In this document: in pieces, positions 27,741 to 36,657 of the stretch | Numbering within the stretch: the first letter of the stretch is position 1 | How the letters are laid out: every line of letters starts with the position of its first letter | Notes under the pieces: model-generated | The model's database searches: none | The model's input: only the letters and a program-made list of their open reading frames with translations | Told to the model about the DNA's origin: nothing | NCBI GenBank assembly: GCA_021773015.1 | Contig: JAJFKW010000001.1 | Span: 3,083,305-3,147,304 of the forward strand | Origin: Woeseia sp. | Lineage (GTDB): Bacteria > Pseudomonadota > Gammaproteobacteria > Steroidobacterales > Woeseiaceae | Direction of reading: 5' to 3' | Length of the DNA: 64,000 nt | Translations under genes and position numbers: made by a program

Positions 27741-28892
27741 ATGAAGAAAAGCAGACGGAAATTTATTCAAGCGGGTGTGTTGGGTGGAGCGGGAATTGCC
27801 ACTGGTGGCTTCGGACTGGCCGCAAACGCAGAATCGACAGCAAATAAAAGCAAGCAGGTGGGTGATCAAGCCGGCAAAGGCCGGTATCTCAATATTCTGA
27901 TTTTGGGTGGAACGGGGTTTATCGGACCGCACATGGTGCGAGAAGCCTTGCGCCGCGGCCATAGGGTAAGCCTATTCAATCGAGGCCAGACAAACGACAG
28001 TTTGTTTCCTGATTTACCGCACTTCGTCGGCGACCGCGATAACGGACTTGATTCACTCAAAGGCCATCGATGGGATGCGGTAATTGACAACTCAGGTTAC
28101 GTGCCACGACACGTTGCCGATTCTGCTGCATTATTGGCGTCCGCGGTTTCGCACTACTTATACGTTTCCACGATTTCGGTATATGCATCGTTTCTACAAC
28201 CCAATTCCGAAGATTCACCGCTCGGTACGATGGCGAACGAGAACAATGAGGAGGTGACCGGCGAAACCTACGGTCCGCTGAAAGCGTTATGCGAAAAACG
28301 CGTTGCCGAGCAAATTGCGGCAGAAGATTTGACTATTCTTCGTCCAACCTACATATGCGGTCCTGGCGATAGAACTGATCGATTTTCGTACTGGCCGATT
28401 CGGACGGCAAGCGGTGGCGATATGCTGTGGCCCGGTACACGAAACGACCCGGTGCAAATCATCGATGTGCGAGATTTGGCGACATTTACGATAGATTGTA
28501 TTGAGCGGAAAACTGCCGGGATTTACAACACAGTAACGCCCGCCGGCATGTACGACATGGGCCAATTGCATGATGATTGTCTCGCGGTTAGCGCCGCTGA
28601 CATGAAAGCGATCTGGGTCGACAATCAATTCGTAGCGCAGCAAAACCTGGGCGAAGGTCGTGATTTACCAATCTGGGCCGCGCCGGACGGTGAAGCACGC
28701 GCTGTGGCTTTGGTAGACGGTGCTCGCGCAGTGGCGGCAGGCCTAAACAACCGTCCGGTTAGAGAGACCGCGCGCGACACCCTGACGTGGTGGAGCACGT
28801 TGCCGGCCGAGCGTACCGCAAGTCTGCGAGCTGGCTTGTCGGCTGCTCGCGAGGCCGAGGCGCTTGCTGCTTGGGAATCACAAAAAGGCTGA
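27741..28892 (+). CDS. Tat-exported NAD-dependent epimerase/dehydratase-like protein
   Basis: The 383-residue protein begins with a twin-arginine signal (KKSRRKFIQAGVLGGAGIA) ending near ANA. It then has an extended-SDR Rossmann fold: ILGGTGFIGPHMVREAL, DAVIDNSGYVP, YLYVSTISVYA and the catalytic YGPLK (Y-x3-K). Family members are nucleotide-sugar epimerases or isoflavone-reductase-like enzymes acting in the cytoplasm. Export by Tat implies it folds with NAD(P) bound before export, as is known for glucose-fructose oxidoreductase. The substrate is unknown. The twin-Arg signal could be shortened in some relatives, but here all elements are present. It is convergent with the DUF1501 gene. Confidence 0.82.
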   Translation: MKKSRRKFIQAGVLGGAGIATGGFGLAANAESTANKSKQVGDQAGKGRYLNILILGGTGFIGPHMVREALRRGHRVSLFNRGQTNDSLFPDLPHFVGDRDNGLDSLKGHRWDAVIDNSGYVPRHVADSAALLASAVSHYLYVSTISVYASFLQPNSEDSPLGTMANENNEEVTGETYGPLKALCEKRVAEQIAAEDLTILRPTYICGPGDRTDRFSYWPIRTASGGDMLWPGTRNDPVQIIDVRDLATFTIDCIERKTAGIYNTVTPAGMYDMGQLHDDCLAVSAADMKAIWVDNQFVAQQNLGEGRDLPIWAAPDGEARAVALVDGARAVAAGLNNRPVRETARDTLTWWSTLPAERTASLRAGLSAAREAEALAAWESQKG

Positions 28893-28922
28893 TGATATTG
28901 CCGCAGATAAGCTGCGGCTGTA

Positions 28923-30122
28923 TCAGCTATTGACGATATCCCGGAGGGGTTTGGCGGCTCGGCTGCCGGGAAACACATCGTTCTCCAACATGTTGTCGGG
29001 TAGCTGCAGGTGCTCGGAAAGTATGCCCTTGAATAGACTGCGTAAATCGGTTGTCGGCAGCAAATCGCGCCCTTCATAGAGGTCTCGTTTAGCCAGTCCA
29101 GGCCAGTCACTCAATATTTTTCCGCCGCGTACCGGTCCACCCATCAGCAATGCCGCAGTCGCGGTTCCGTGATCCGTTCCCCGCGTCCCGTTGACCTTCA
29201 CAGTCCTGCCAAATTCGGTTACAACGGTTACAACGGTCTTACTCCATGCGTCCCCAAGCGATGTACGCAGCAGAGCGATATCTTTGTCGAGCGCTGAGAG
29301 CTTGCTTGCCAAGCTGCCTCTGTCGGCACCCTGATTAGCATGCGTGTCCCAACCACCCGATTCGATTACCGCTATTCGCGGCCCGTCGGTCTTGTTGAGG
29401 AATCTTCCAGCGGCTTGCATAAGCGTTTTGCTTTGAGCGCGCGCATTTCGACGTCCTCGAATTTCATTATTTGTACTCGCGCCAGCAATCCTCTGGGAAT
29501 CCAAAGCCTGTGCCAACCGGGTCGCAAAAAATTCATCGCTCGAATACATCGCAGCAATACGTCGCAACGTATCATCGCTGGCATCTGGCAACTGGGATGG
29601 CGCCCAACTGGTCACAGAATTTGCGCCGCGCAAAACCATAGGCGTGTTCTGTGACAATGCTATGGCAGCTTCGCTGCCTAACCGACTATCGAAAAAGGCC
29701 ACTGCACGATTTAACCAGCCATCACGCCGGTCGCTGGACCGGGTCGCACCGTTCTCTAAGATATCTTGCCCGTCAAAATGTGAACGTTCTCGATACGGGC
29801 TTGCGATTGCGTGAATCGGCAGCAGCTCTTTCTTCCGATATAGATCGAACAGCGATGTCATGGAAGGGTGTAGTCCAAACATGGCGTCTAGTTTGAGTAA
29901 TTCGGTCGTGGTTTTGCCAGCCGTCAAAGACAATTCGCCGCGCAAAGTGCTATATCGGTTTTCGCCATATGGTGGGACCATCGCCAGCCCATCGACCGCA
30001 CCGCGCAGGATAATCAGTACGAGGCGGGCGTCGCCGCCGGTATTCGCGTAGCTTATTGACGGTAGGCTTGCAGCAATTGAGCCGGCGCCAAGCGATTTCA
30101 GTATGTCGCGACGATTTAGCAT
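28923..30122 (-). CDS. DUF1501 family protein (sulfatase-like fold, Tat signal)
   Basis: A 399-residue member of DUF1501. The N-terminus has a Tat-type signal (NRRDILKSLGAGSIAASL, cleaved near SYA), then VLIILRGAVDGLAMVPP, the FDGQDILENG block, IAVIESGGWDTHANQG and VTEFGRTVKVNGTRGTDHGT, which together mark the family and its alkaline-phosphatase/sulfatase-like fold. It is probably periplasmic. Such proteins almost always neighbour a DUF1800 protein, as here: that gene ends 3 bp before this one starts. The function of the pair is not established; roles in exported polymer or cell-surface processes have been suggested, and I cannot add evidence. Confidence 0.9.
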   Translation of the reverse strand: MLNRRDILKSLGAGSIAASLPSISYANTGGDARLVLIILRGAVDGLAMVPPYGENRYSTLRGELSLTAGKTTTELLKLDAMFGLHPSMTSLFDLYRKKELLPIHAIASPYRERSHFDGQDILENGATRSSDRRDGWLNRAVAFFDSRLGSEAAIALSQNTPMVLRGANSVTSWAPSQLPDASDDTLRRIAAMYSSDEFFATRLAQALDSQRIAGASTNNEIRGRRNARAQSKTLMQAAGRFLNKTDGPRIAVIESGGWDTHANQGADRGSLASKLSALDKDIALLRTSLGDAWSKTVVTVVTEFGRTVKVNGTRGTDHGTATAALLMGGPVRGGKILSDWPGLAKRDLYEGRDLLPTTDLRSLFKGILSEHLQLPDNMLENDVFPGSRAAKPLRDIVNS

Positions 30123-30125
30123 TGA

Positions 30126-31529
30126 TTATCTCCGCTGAAATTCAGGGCAGGTCAGAAAAAGAGTCAGTCCCTGCACACTGGATTCTGCTCGTGAAATTGC
30201 CGTTCTGGAGTGCTGCCCAAGCGCCGGGCCGAGTACCGCATCGCCAACCAACAACGGGTTGGATTTGGGTCCGGCGAGTTTTGCCACCGCATTGGCCCAT
30301 TCGATGCGCTTGTAAAGTGCGTCTGCGCCACCCCAATGCTCAGCGGTATCAGGCCAACCGGCCGGCGACCCGGGACGGAAAGGCGTCTGGCCCATCAGGT
30401 CGAGTGCGCCGACGACGTAGCGGCCATTATCGGGAACTCGATCAAACGCACGAAAGGCAGATACTACGAAGTCCTCTGGAGATTTGTATTTGCAATGAGC
30501 GTCCGTCCAAGCTTCATGCGCTTCAACAATGGCTCGATGCATGGTTGGTAGGTCGCCGCCGGATTCCAGGTATTGTCGTGCGACCGAATTGACCACGTCA
30601 TCGGATGGATTATCCGCCACAAAGTGACGCACCAACTTAAAACTAATGTGTTGCGCGGTCGCGGGATTAAGTGCGAGGTCCTGAAGTACCGCTTCGCCCT
30701 GCTTCAATCCTTTTTGCCGATAAGTATTGCCCAGTATCGTACGTGCACCGGGTTCATGAATATTCTCTCTAAATTCGAACTTACCCGGCGTGCCTTCGGC
30801 GAATCTGCCACGCTCGCCAGCGCCGCCGATTGACCAGCCCGTAATGACTCTTGCAAGCGCGGTTACGTCGTCTTGGTTGTAACCGGCATTCACGCCGAGC
30901 GTGTGCAATTCTAAAATTTCGCGGCCGAGGTTTTCATTCAAGCCGACCTCTTGCTGTCTATTTCGGCGTTTCGCTGCACGTCTTCCGAGAACAGATGACG
31001 GGCCTACGGAACGTTGATTATCCAGATAAATTATCATTGCTGGATGTTGTTCAACGGATTTCAGCAGTTGGTAGAAACTACCGGATAGATTGGGCCGGAT
31101 CGCTTCATTTTCGAACGCCCCGGCCAATGCCGAAACCGGCTGTTTATCCACCGATATAGCAAAATGATTGGACCAAAAGTGCACCAGTCTGTCGTGAAAT
31201 GGAAACTGAGTGGCGGCCGCGTTTTGAAATCTAGCTTCCGTTTGTTGTAGGTAATGTTTGCGGGCAACGGAGCGAAATTGTTTGACGACGTCCGGCGCGA
31301 CTTCCTCTGTTTCTGCCTTTTTGGCGTCGCGGCGCATCTGTCGAAGTCGCTGAACTTCGACAAGAATTTTCGCGGTTGGCGGTATGTCAGCGATTGCCTG
31401 CGTAACCCTGGACGGGCCAGCAAGCTGATCAAGCAGCCAGTGCCTGGGATTCTTGCCGATTGTCGACAGCTCGCCGGGTTTGGCGCCTAGTCCAAATCGA
31501 TTAGCCGCGATCACGCTATCAAATTTCAA
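30126..31529 (-). CDS. DUF1800 family protein
   Basis: The 467-residue DUF1800 protein begins IAANRFGLGAKPGELSTIG and contains LVHFWSNHFAISVDKQ, FYQLLKSVEQHPAMIIYLDN, NENLGREILELHTLG and YNQDDVTALARVITGW, the conserved order for the family. No clear signal peptide is seen, unlike its partner. It is the upstream member of a two-gene operon with the DUF1501 gene (3 bp apart). The role is unknown; relatives are widespread in marine Proteobacteria, Planctomycetes and Acidobacteria. Confidence concerns family membership, not function. Confidence 0.9.
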   Translation of the reverse strand: MKFDSVIAANRFGLGAKPGELSTIGKNPRHWLLDQLAGPSRVTQAIADIPPTAKILVEVQRLRQMRRDAKKAETEEVAPDVVKQFRSVARKHYLQQTEARFQNAAATQFPFHDRLVHFWSNHFAISVDKQPVSALAGAFENEAIRPNLSGSFYQLLKSVEQHPAMIIYLDNQRSVGPSSVLGRRAAKRRNRQQEVGLNENLGREILELHTLGVNAGYNQDDVTALARVITGWSIGGAGERGRFAEGTPGKFEFRENIHEPGARTILGNTYRQKGLKQGEAVLQDLALNPATAQHISFKLVRHFVADNPSDDVVNSVARQYLESGGDLPTMHRAIVEAHEAWTDAHCKYKSPEDFVVSAFRAFDRVPDNGRYVVGALDLMGQTPFRPGSPAGWPDTAEHWGGADALYKRIEWANAVAKLAGPKSNPLLVGDAVLGPALGQHSRTAISRAESSVQGLTLFLTCPEFQRR

Positions 31530-31795
31530 TATCCAACCCCTTGCTGCCGCATATGTTAACCAAGCTAACTGCGATATATAACGCTATTGGAGACTGTTAG
31601 TTGACTGTGGGTTGCTCCTGCCTGACCATTGTTACCCATTGGGCGATAGCTCGTAATTCGTTAAGTAATTGATAATTAAGATACTAATAGATGATGCGGC
31701 TTTTATGTCAGTACCTGGCATCCAATTCCACGACAGCATGCATCTACTGATCAGAAGGCGGCAATAGCCGCGCAATACAACGTACGGAGTTAGAA

Positions 31796-32161
31796 ATGGC
31801 TGACGAGTTTATTCCCATAGTGATGTTTATCGTGATCGGCGTCGTCGTCGGATTGGTTTTCTATTTCAAATCGAAAGCACGCGCCGATATGCAACAGACC
31901 GTGAGACTTGCTTTGGAAAAAGGTACCGAGCTTAGCCCGGCATTAATTGATCGACTTGGCGACGCGGAGCCAGAGCCCGATAGAGATCTGCGACGTGGCT
32001 TGATCTGGTTGTCTTTAGCGGTTGGCTTACTGCTGTGTGGCATAGCGGTACCAGATAATTCCGGTGAGGCATTGCGGGGAATTTTGGCCGGTGCTGCTTT
32101 TCCCTTCGCGATTGGTTCAGCCTACATGATTATGTGGCGATACGGTCAGAGCAAGAAATAG
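31796..32161 (+). CDS. DUF6249-like small membrane protein
   Basis: A 121-residue protein with an N-terminal membrane helix (IVMFIVIGVVVGLVFYF), a charged central stretch (QQTVRLALEKGTELSPALID) and two more hydrophobic segments (GLIWLSLAVGLLLCGIAV and GILAGAAFPFAIGSAYMIMW). This matches the small DUF6249 proteins found beside ECF sigma factors, where they are believed to help control the sigma factor. It is 10 bp upstream of the sigma gene, so it probably shares its transcript. A good GGAG ribosome binding site precedes ATG 31796. The function remains inferred. Confidence 0.75.
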   Translation: MADEFIPIVMFIVIGVVVGLVFYFKSKARADMQQTVRLALEKGTELSPALIDRLGDAEPEPDRDLRRGLIWLSLAVGLLLCGIAVPDNSGEALRGILAGAAFPFAIGSAYMIMWRYGQSKK

Positions 32162-32171
32162 CGATACTGAA

Positions 32172-32729
32172 TTGAATGTGCAGGCTACATTCGATAACGA
32201 GCTTGTCTCACGTGCGGTTGTCCAGCACGATGCGGCAGCATTCGGAGAGCTTGTTCGTCGCCATCAATCGCAGGTGCGAAATTTTCTTCGCAAACTCACG
32301 CGTGATTTCGTACTTGCGGACGACCTTGCGCAAGACAGTTTTGTTCATGCTTGGGATAAATTGCACACATTCTCTGGTCAAGGCAGTTTCATCGGTTGGT
32401 TATTGAAAGTTGCGTACACCACATTTTTGCAGTCAAAACGAAAGTCGAAACGCTACGATGAAATCCTGCAGCAAGTTGGTAAAGAAGCGGTGACAAGCGA
32501 ATCCAGTTACGGCGATTCTTCCGATGAAATAACGGATCTAGATAAGTTCTTAGTTGTGCTCAATGAAGAAGAGAGAGCGGTAATGATTCTTTCGTATGGT
32601 TGCGGCTTGTCGCACCGGGAAATTAGCGACGCTACGGAGATCGCTTTGGGCACGGTAAAGTCAATAATTTTTCGTGGCAAAGAAAAGATTAGGAAACGAT
32701 TTGAAATCAGTGATCATCAATATGGTTGA
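32172..32729 (+). CDS. ECF RNA polymerase sigma factor
   Basis: The 185-residue sigma-70-family protein contains region 2 (VRRHQSQVRNFLRKLTRD and DDLAQDSFVHAWDKLHTF) and region 4 (ILSYGCGLSHREISDATE followed by LGTVKSIIFRGKEKIRK), the extracytoplasmic-function layout. The start may be TTG 32172 or GTG 32178; no ATG is in frame nearby. The overlapping downstream gene encodes a small membrane protein and the upstream gene a DUF6249 protein. This combination resembles a sigma/anti-sigma operon. The stress or signal is unknown. Confidence 0.9.
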   Translation: MNVQATFDNELVSRAVVQHDAAAFGELVRRHQSQVRNFLRKLTRDFVLADDLAQDSFVHAWDKLHTFSGQGSFIGWLLKVAYTTFLQSKRKSKRYDEILQQVGKEAVTSESSYGDSSDEITDLDKFLVVLNEEERAVMILSYGCGLSHREISDATEIALGTVKSIIFRGKEKIRKRFEISDHQYG

Positions 32730-33075
32730 AAGGCAAAAGGATGCGACAGATATTCGACTGGAGGCGTTGTTTGCCTCCGAGATCTTATCTGATGATGGTT
32801 TTAGCGTTGTCATAGAAAAGCGTGTACGTCGGTCGATGTGGATACGCAGAATGGCGTTACCGGTTGCGACGATTGTCGGTGGTGCTATCGCGGTCAAGCC
32901 GCTCGCCGGGTTGGTGGTTTCGGCGTTGAACATCGTAAGCAAGCTGCCGACAAACGTCAGCGATAAGATGAATATGCCATTCGTTGATAGTCTGCCTGCT
33001 TTGTCGACTATTATGATTGGCAGTGTCGTCGTTGCCGGCGTAATCTTGGCAACTAGACTTCTGGAAGAATATTAG
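32722..33075 (+). CDS. Small membrane protein, putative partner of the ECF sigma factor
   Basis: From ATG 32722 the product is 117 residues, overlapping the end of the sigma gene by 8 nt. A longer frame from 32674 would run inside the sigma gene and is not favoured. The cytoplasmic N-terminal ~45 residues are charged (MVERQKDATDIRLEALFASE), followed by two membrane segments (RMALPVATIVGGAIAVKP and ALSTIMIGSVVVAGVILA). It has no zinc-binding HxxxCxxC motif of the ZAS anti-sigma class. The translational overlap and the topology with a cytoplasmic head suggest an anti-sigma or accessory regulator. Confidence 0.65.
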   Translation: MVERQKDATDIRLEALFASEILSDDGFSVVIEKRVRRSMWIRRMALPVATIVGGAIAVKPLAGLVVSALNIVSKLPTNVSDKMNMPFVDSLPALSTIMIGSVVVAGVILATRLLEEY

Positions 33076-33084
33076 CGCCTGCGG

Positions 33085-33924
33085 CTAAAGCTTCGCAAAG
33101 ACTAAACCGATCAGCGTTACGACAATTCCCAGCCAACGCAGTGGGCGAATTTTCTCGCCCATAACGCCCCATCCAATAAGTGCCGCAAATAGAATGCTCG
33201 TTTCGCGTGTGGCGGCGACCAGCGCGGTCGGTGCTTTGGTCATTGCCCACAAAATTAGCCAGTAACTTACAACGGATAGCAGGCCTGCGGGAATGCCCAG
33301 TCGTGCACGTGATGTAATTTCGACGACTGTATTTGCTCGATAGCGGCGATAGGCGAGCGCCACCAGCACGATACCGGTCAACACAAAAAGCCAAGAGACG
33401 TACGCATGTGGTGAACTCCCGGCGCGTGCACCTTCGGCATCAACAATTGTATAAGCGGCGATCAAAATACCGGTCAACAAGGACAAAACGACCGCGCGTC
33501 GCCCTCCTAGACTGCGATTACCGCGGAATATTCCAATCATGAGTATGCCAACAACCAAAAGTGTCACGGCAAATTGGCTCGGACCTTCGAGATGTTCTGC
33601 CAGTAGTAATGGCGCAACCAGTGTCACGATGAGTGGGCTACTGCCGCGCGCTATGGGATAGGCGAAGCTGAAGTCGGCGATTTGGTATGCGCGCACAAGT
33701 ACCAGGGCATAGAGCGTGTGAATAACGACAGTCGCCAGTAAATACGGCCAGCTGGACCATTCCGGGAAGCCGCTAAAGACGGCCCCAACGCCACCACCGA
33801 TAATCCAGCCAACAGCAAGCGTTGCGAATCCGGCTAAGTCGGCGCTGCGATCTTTCAGCCATGCATTCCAGCCCGCATGAGCAAGCGCGGCGAGCAGGAC
33901 AACGGCCAAGACATAAAGATCCAT
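33085..33924 (-). CDS. EamA/DMT-family transporter
   Basis: The 279-residue protein has ten predicted hydrophobic segments in two EamA halves, with the typical FSFAYPIARGSSPLIVTLVA in the first and SYWLILWAMTKAPTALVAAT plus VMGEKIRPLRWLGIVVTL in the second. Such DMT permeases export or exchange amino acids, purines or other metabolites; the substrate is not inferable. The gene is convergent with the ECF operon (10 bp gap) and its start lies 87 bp before a divergent small gene. Start ATG 33924 gives MDLYVLAVVLLAALAHAGWN, a normal family N-terminus. Confidence 0.88.
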   Translation of the reverse strand: MDLYVLAVVLLAALAHAGWNAWLKDRSADLAGFATLAVGWIIGGGVGAVFSGFPEWSSWPYLLATVVIHTLYALVLVRAYQIADFSFAYPIARGSSPLIVTLVAPLLLAEHLEGPSQFAVTLLVVGILMIGIFRGNRSLGGRRAVVLSLLTGILIAAYTIVDAEGARAGSSPHAYVSWLFVLTGIVLVALAYRRYRANTVVEITSRARLGIPAGLLSVVSYWLILWAMTKAPTALVAATRETSILFAALIGWGVMGEKIRPLRWLGIVVTLIGLVFAKL

Positions 33925-34011
33925 TGCTGCACGCTACCGCGTCGAATCAGACAATGCCATAGATTGAATTGGGTCGTTGTTTCGTGTCTCACGGTCATAT
34001 ACATTGCAACG

Positions 34012-34221
34012 ATGAATCTTCGCGAAGAAGTAGAGCATTTGCTGCCCAACTGGGAACGCTGGTATCCGAGTCTGTTCGATGCCGCGAGTGACCTTGGTAT
34101 CATCAAACCTGAGGTTTGCGATCCTAATTCGTTGCTGCTTACAAGACGGCATGCGAAAGTTCGGCAGCGCGCAGAAGATGCGCACCGCGAGAAGTGGGGT
34201 GGAAATGTACAAGACAAGTAA
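34012..34221 (+). CDS. Small hypothetical protein upstream of a cysteine-desulfurase-like gene
   Basis: A 69-residue protein from ATG 34012. The open frame extends upstream, but that part lies opposite the transporter gene. The sequence (MNLREEVEHLLPNWERWY, then FDAASDLGIIKPEVCDP) reads like a real charged helical protein, with a C-terminal basic stretch. It ends 21 bp before the start of the desulfurase-like gene and could be co-transcribed. No strong Shine-Dalgarno precedes it. No family is recognised. Confidence 0.5.
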   Translation: MNLREEVEHLLPNWERWYPSLFDAASDLGIIKPEVCDPNSLLLTRRHAKVRQRAEDAHREKWGGNVQDK

Positions 34222-34242
34222 ATTGGCATTTGGGATCAGACT

Positions 34243-35526
34243 TTGACATATGACGTAGAAAAAATTCGTGAGGAATTTCCGGCGCTGTCCATTGAAGATC
34301 GTGGCAGACGGCGTATTTATCTGGATAATCCTGCCGGTACTCAAGTACCCAGAATTGTTGTTGAGCGGATGACGCATTGTCTCATCGAGGCGAATGCCAA
34401 TGTAGGTGGATATTTTGCGAGTTCGGCAAACGTCGATGCGGTCATGGCCGATGCACATTCGGCTGCCGCAGATCTTTTGAATGCACCATCGAGCGATGAC
34501 GTCATATTCGGCCAGAATATGACCACAATGACATTGCACCTTTCTCGATCCATTGGCCGCGAGCTATCTGCTGGCGACGAAATAATCCTCACGCGCATGG
34601 ATCACGATGCGAACGTGACGCCGTGGATGCTACTTGCGGAAGACCTTGGATTAATTATCAAGTGGCTACCATTCAATTTGCAGACATTCGAATTCGATCT
34701 GTCTGCTCTGGATGACATATTAAGCGAGAAAACTCGCTTGGTGTGTGTCGGTGGTGCGAGCAATTTGACGGGCACGCTGCACGACGTAAAAGCAATTTGC
34801 GCTCGTGCCAAAAGTGCTGGAGCGTGGACATTTGTGGACGGCGTGCAGTCGGTACCGCATGTTTCTACCGATGTGCAGGATATAGACTGTGATTTCCTGG
34901 CGTGTTCGGCATACAAATTTTTCGGCCCACACCAGGGAATCTTGTACGGTCGCCGCGAAGTGATGGAAAGTCTGACGCCTTACAAGGTTCGTCCTGCACC
35001 AGACAGCATGCCTGGTGCTTACGAAACTGGGACGCAAAGCCACGAGGGTGCAGCGGGCGCTGCCGGTGCAATCGACTATTTTGCGTGGATAGGAGAGACC
35101 ATGGCGCAAGATTACTATGCCCGAAATAGTCACCTATCTGGCCGCGCACAAGCTGTACACGCAGCGATGGATTGTTTGTTCGACTATGAGGCGGGACTGG
35201 CAACGCACCTAATTAAGGGTTTGCAGCAAATGCCTGGTCTACGAATCCAAGGTATTTCGGACCTGCGGGCGATTGATCGGCGTGTGCCGACCATTTCTTT
35301 TACGGTTGATGGCGATTCTCCTGATCGAATTGCACGCGCGCTTGGCAGCGAAAATATTTTCACTTGGAATGGCCACAACTACGCGCTCGAAGCGGCTAGG
35401 GAGCTCGGCATACTGGAAAGCGGCGGCGTGGTCCGTGTTGGACCGGTACACTACAACACGCTTGCCGAGATTGACGAATTGTTGAATGCCCTCGACAAGA
35501 TTCTGGCGAGGCGCGACGCGGCGTAA
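34243..35526 (+). CDS. Cysteine-desulfurase-like PLP enzyme (class V aminotransferase)
   Basis: The 427-residue PLP protein belongs to the cysteine-desulfurase-like subgroup (TIGR01976 type) rather than IscS/SufS: IYLDNPAGTQVPRIVVERM at the N-terminus, NMTTMTLHLSRSIGREL, LTRMDHDANVTPW, and the PLP Lys in DFLACSAYKFFGPHQGILYG. The usual catalytic Cys loop of SufS is not evident in the expected region, so the reaction may not be cysteine desulfuration. Translation starts at TTG 34243 (no in-frame ATG is closer), 21 bp after the small gene. A class V isopenicillin-N-epimerase-like activity is the main alternative. Confidence 0.82.
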   Translation: MTYDVEKIREEFPALSIEDRGRRRIYLDNPAGTQVPRIVVERMTHCLIEANANVGGYFASSANVDAVMADAHSAAADLLNAPSSDDVIFGQNMTTMTLHLSRSIGRELSAGDEIILTRMDHDANVTPWMLLAEDLGLIIKWLPFNLQTFEFDLSALDDILSEKTRLVCVGGASNLTGTLHDVKAICARAKSAGAWTFVDGVQSVPHVSTDVQDIDCDFLACSAYKFFGPHQGILYGRREVMESLTPYKVRPAPDSMPGAYETGTQSHEGAAGAAGAIDYFAWIGETMAQDYYARNSHLSGRAQAVHAAMDCLFDYEAGLATHLIKGLQQMPGLRIQGISDLRAIDRRVPTISFTVDGDSPDRIARALGSENIFTWNGHNYALEAARELGILESGGVVRVGPVHYNTLAEIDELLNALDKILARRDAA

Positions 35527-35764
35527 GCAATTCCCAAGTTTTATAGTTGTTCAAGTTTCGCTACCGCAATAGCGCTCTCACAAACTCTCTTTCAACCAAA
35601 ATTCAATGACCTACGTTAGCCCGATGTCGGCTCAGCGATTCAACTATACTGTCCACCTGGACTGTTTTCGAGGTTCGTTGACGTGATTCGACTGACGAAC
35701 GGTTCTACATGAGACGGGTCGCTACGGTGGCGCGAAAACTGGGGAAATTTGAGGAACAAAAACA

Positions 35765-36532
35765 ATGAAAAACAAGATATTTGTTCTACTCGCTAGCGGA
35801 TTGACGTTTATGTTGACTGCTGGCAGCGCTTACGCGCAGGACGGTACGGTGTATGTGCCGGTTGACATATTCGCTTGTGAATACAAAGAAGGGAAGGGGC
35901 CGTCCGACCTGGATGCGGCGGTTGAGACGTGGAACGCATACATGGATAAAAACGATAGCGACAGCTACGCTGCGTGGACGCTAACAAAACATTATGCAAG
36001 TCCAGATCAGGAGTTTGACTTCCTTTGGTTAGGGGCAAATCGCAACGGCACAACGATGGGTGAGGGAACGGACGAGTACTACGCCAACGGCGGTGACGTT
36101 GCCGCTGAATTTGCCTCTGTTGCCGATTGTCCAATGGCGGGCAACTATGCATCACGAATGTTCAAGGCGCCGGCGAGCGGTAATGTTCCAGAAAATGGTG
36201 TATTGAGTTTTTCAAATTGCACCGTGAAAGATGATGCGAATTATCAGGATGTAATTGCGGCAGTAGATGCTTGGAGTAAAGTCCTTGGTGACGCGGGTTC
36301 AACAGGCGCGATGTACCATTGGTATCCGGTGTTCGGTACCGGCGAAAACGATATTGACTACAAAGCGATCACTTCGTACCCAAGTTTCACAGAATTTGGT
36401 AAAGACTACGATCGCATGGGCAATGGCGGGCTCTTTATGAAACAGCAGGAACTGCTCGGCGATCTTGTCGAATGTGATGTTGATCGGGTCTATGCAGCTC
36501 AAAAGCGTCGCGACGGAAGGATTCGAGAGTAG
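35765..36532 (+). CDS. Exported protein of unknown function with two internal repeats
   Basis: The 255-residue protein starts with a Sec signal peptide (IFVLLASGLTFMLTAGSAYA, cleavage before QDG). The mature part is two similar ~105-residue halves. Each half has a Cys (FACEYK / FSNCTVK), a helix ending A-x-x-x-W (AAVETWNAYM / AAVDAWSKVL), an aromatic strand (YAAWTLTKHY / GAMYHWYPVF), and a G-rich D-x-x-Y segment (EGTDEYYANGG / EFGKDYDRMGNGG) before a second Cys (SVADCPM / LVECDVD). The duplication suggests a pseudo-dimer of an alpha+beta fold such as the dimeric alpha/beta barrel. Family not recognised. GAGGA precedes ATG; a good terminator follows at 36603. Confidence 0.78.
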   Translation: MKNKIFVLLASGLTFMLTAGSAYAQDGTVYVPVDIFACEYKEGKGPSDLDAAVETWNAYMDKNDSDSYAAWTLTKHYASPDQEFDFLWLGANRNGTTMGEGTDEYYANGGDVAAEFASVADCPMAGNYASRMFKAPASGNVPENGVLSFSNCTVKDDANYQDVIAAVDAWSKVLGDAGSTGAMYHWYPVFGTGENDIDYKAITSYPSFTEFGKDYDRMGNGGLFMKQQELLGDLVECDVDRVYAAQKRRDGRIRE

Positions 36533-36602
36533 GAACTCTAGAATAGCAAGGATAAGGGACTAGCCAAACTTTTCGAACGAAAACGTTAGACAATACGTCA
36601 AA

Positions 36603-36635
36603 GGGGTGGCGGTAACGTCGCCCCCCTTTTTGGCG
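36603..36635 (+). terminator. Rho-independent terminator after the duplicated exported-protein gene
   Basis: A GC-rich stem (GGGGTGGCG with CGTCGCCCC, two G-T wobbles, GTAA-type loop) ends in a run of five T. It sits ~75 bp after the stop at 36532, before the next operon at 36658. Confidence 0.75.
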
Positions 36636-36657
36636 ATACAGCGTAGGAGGTGCCGCC

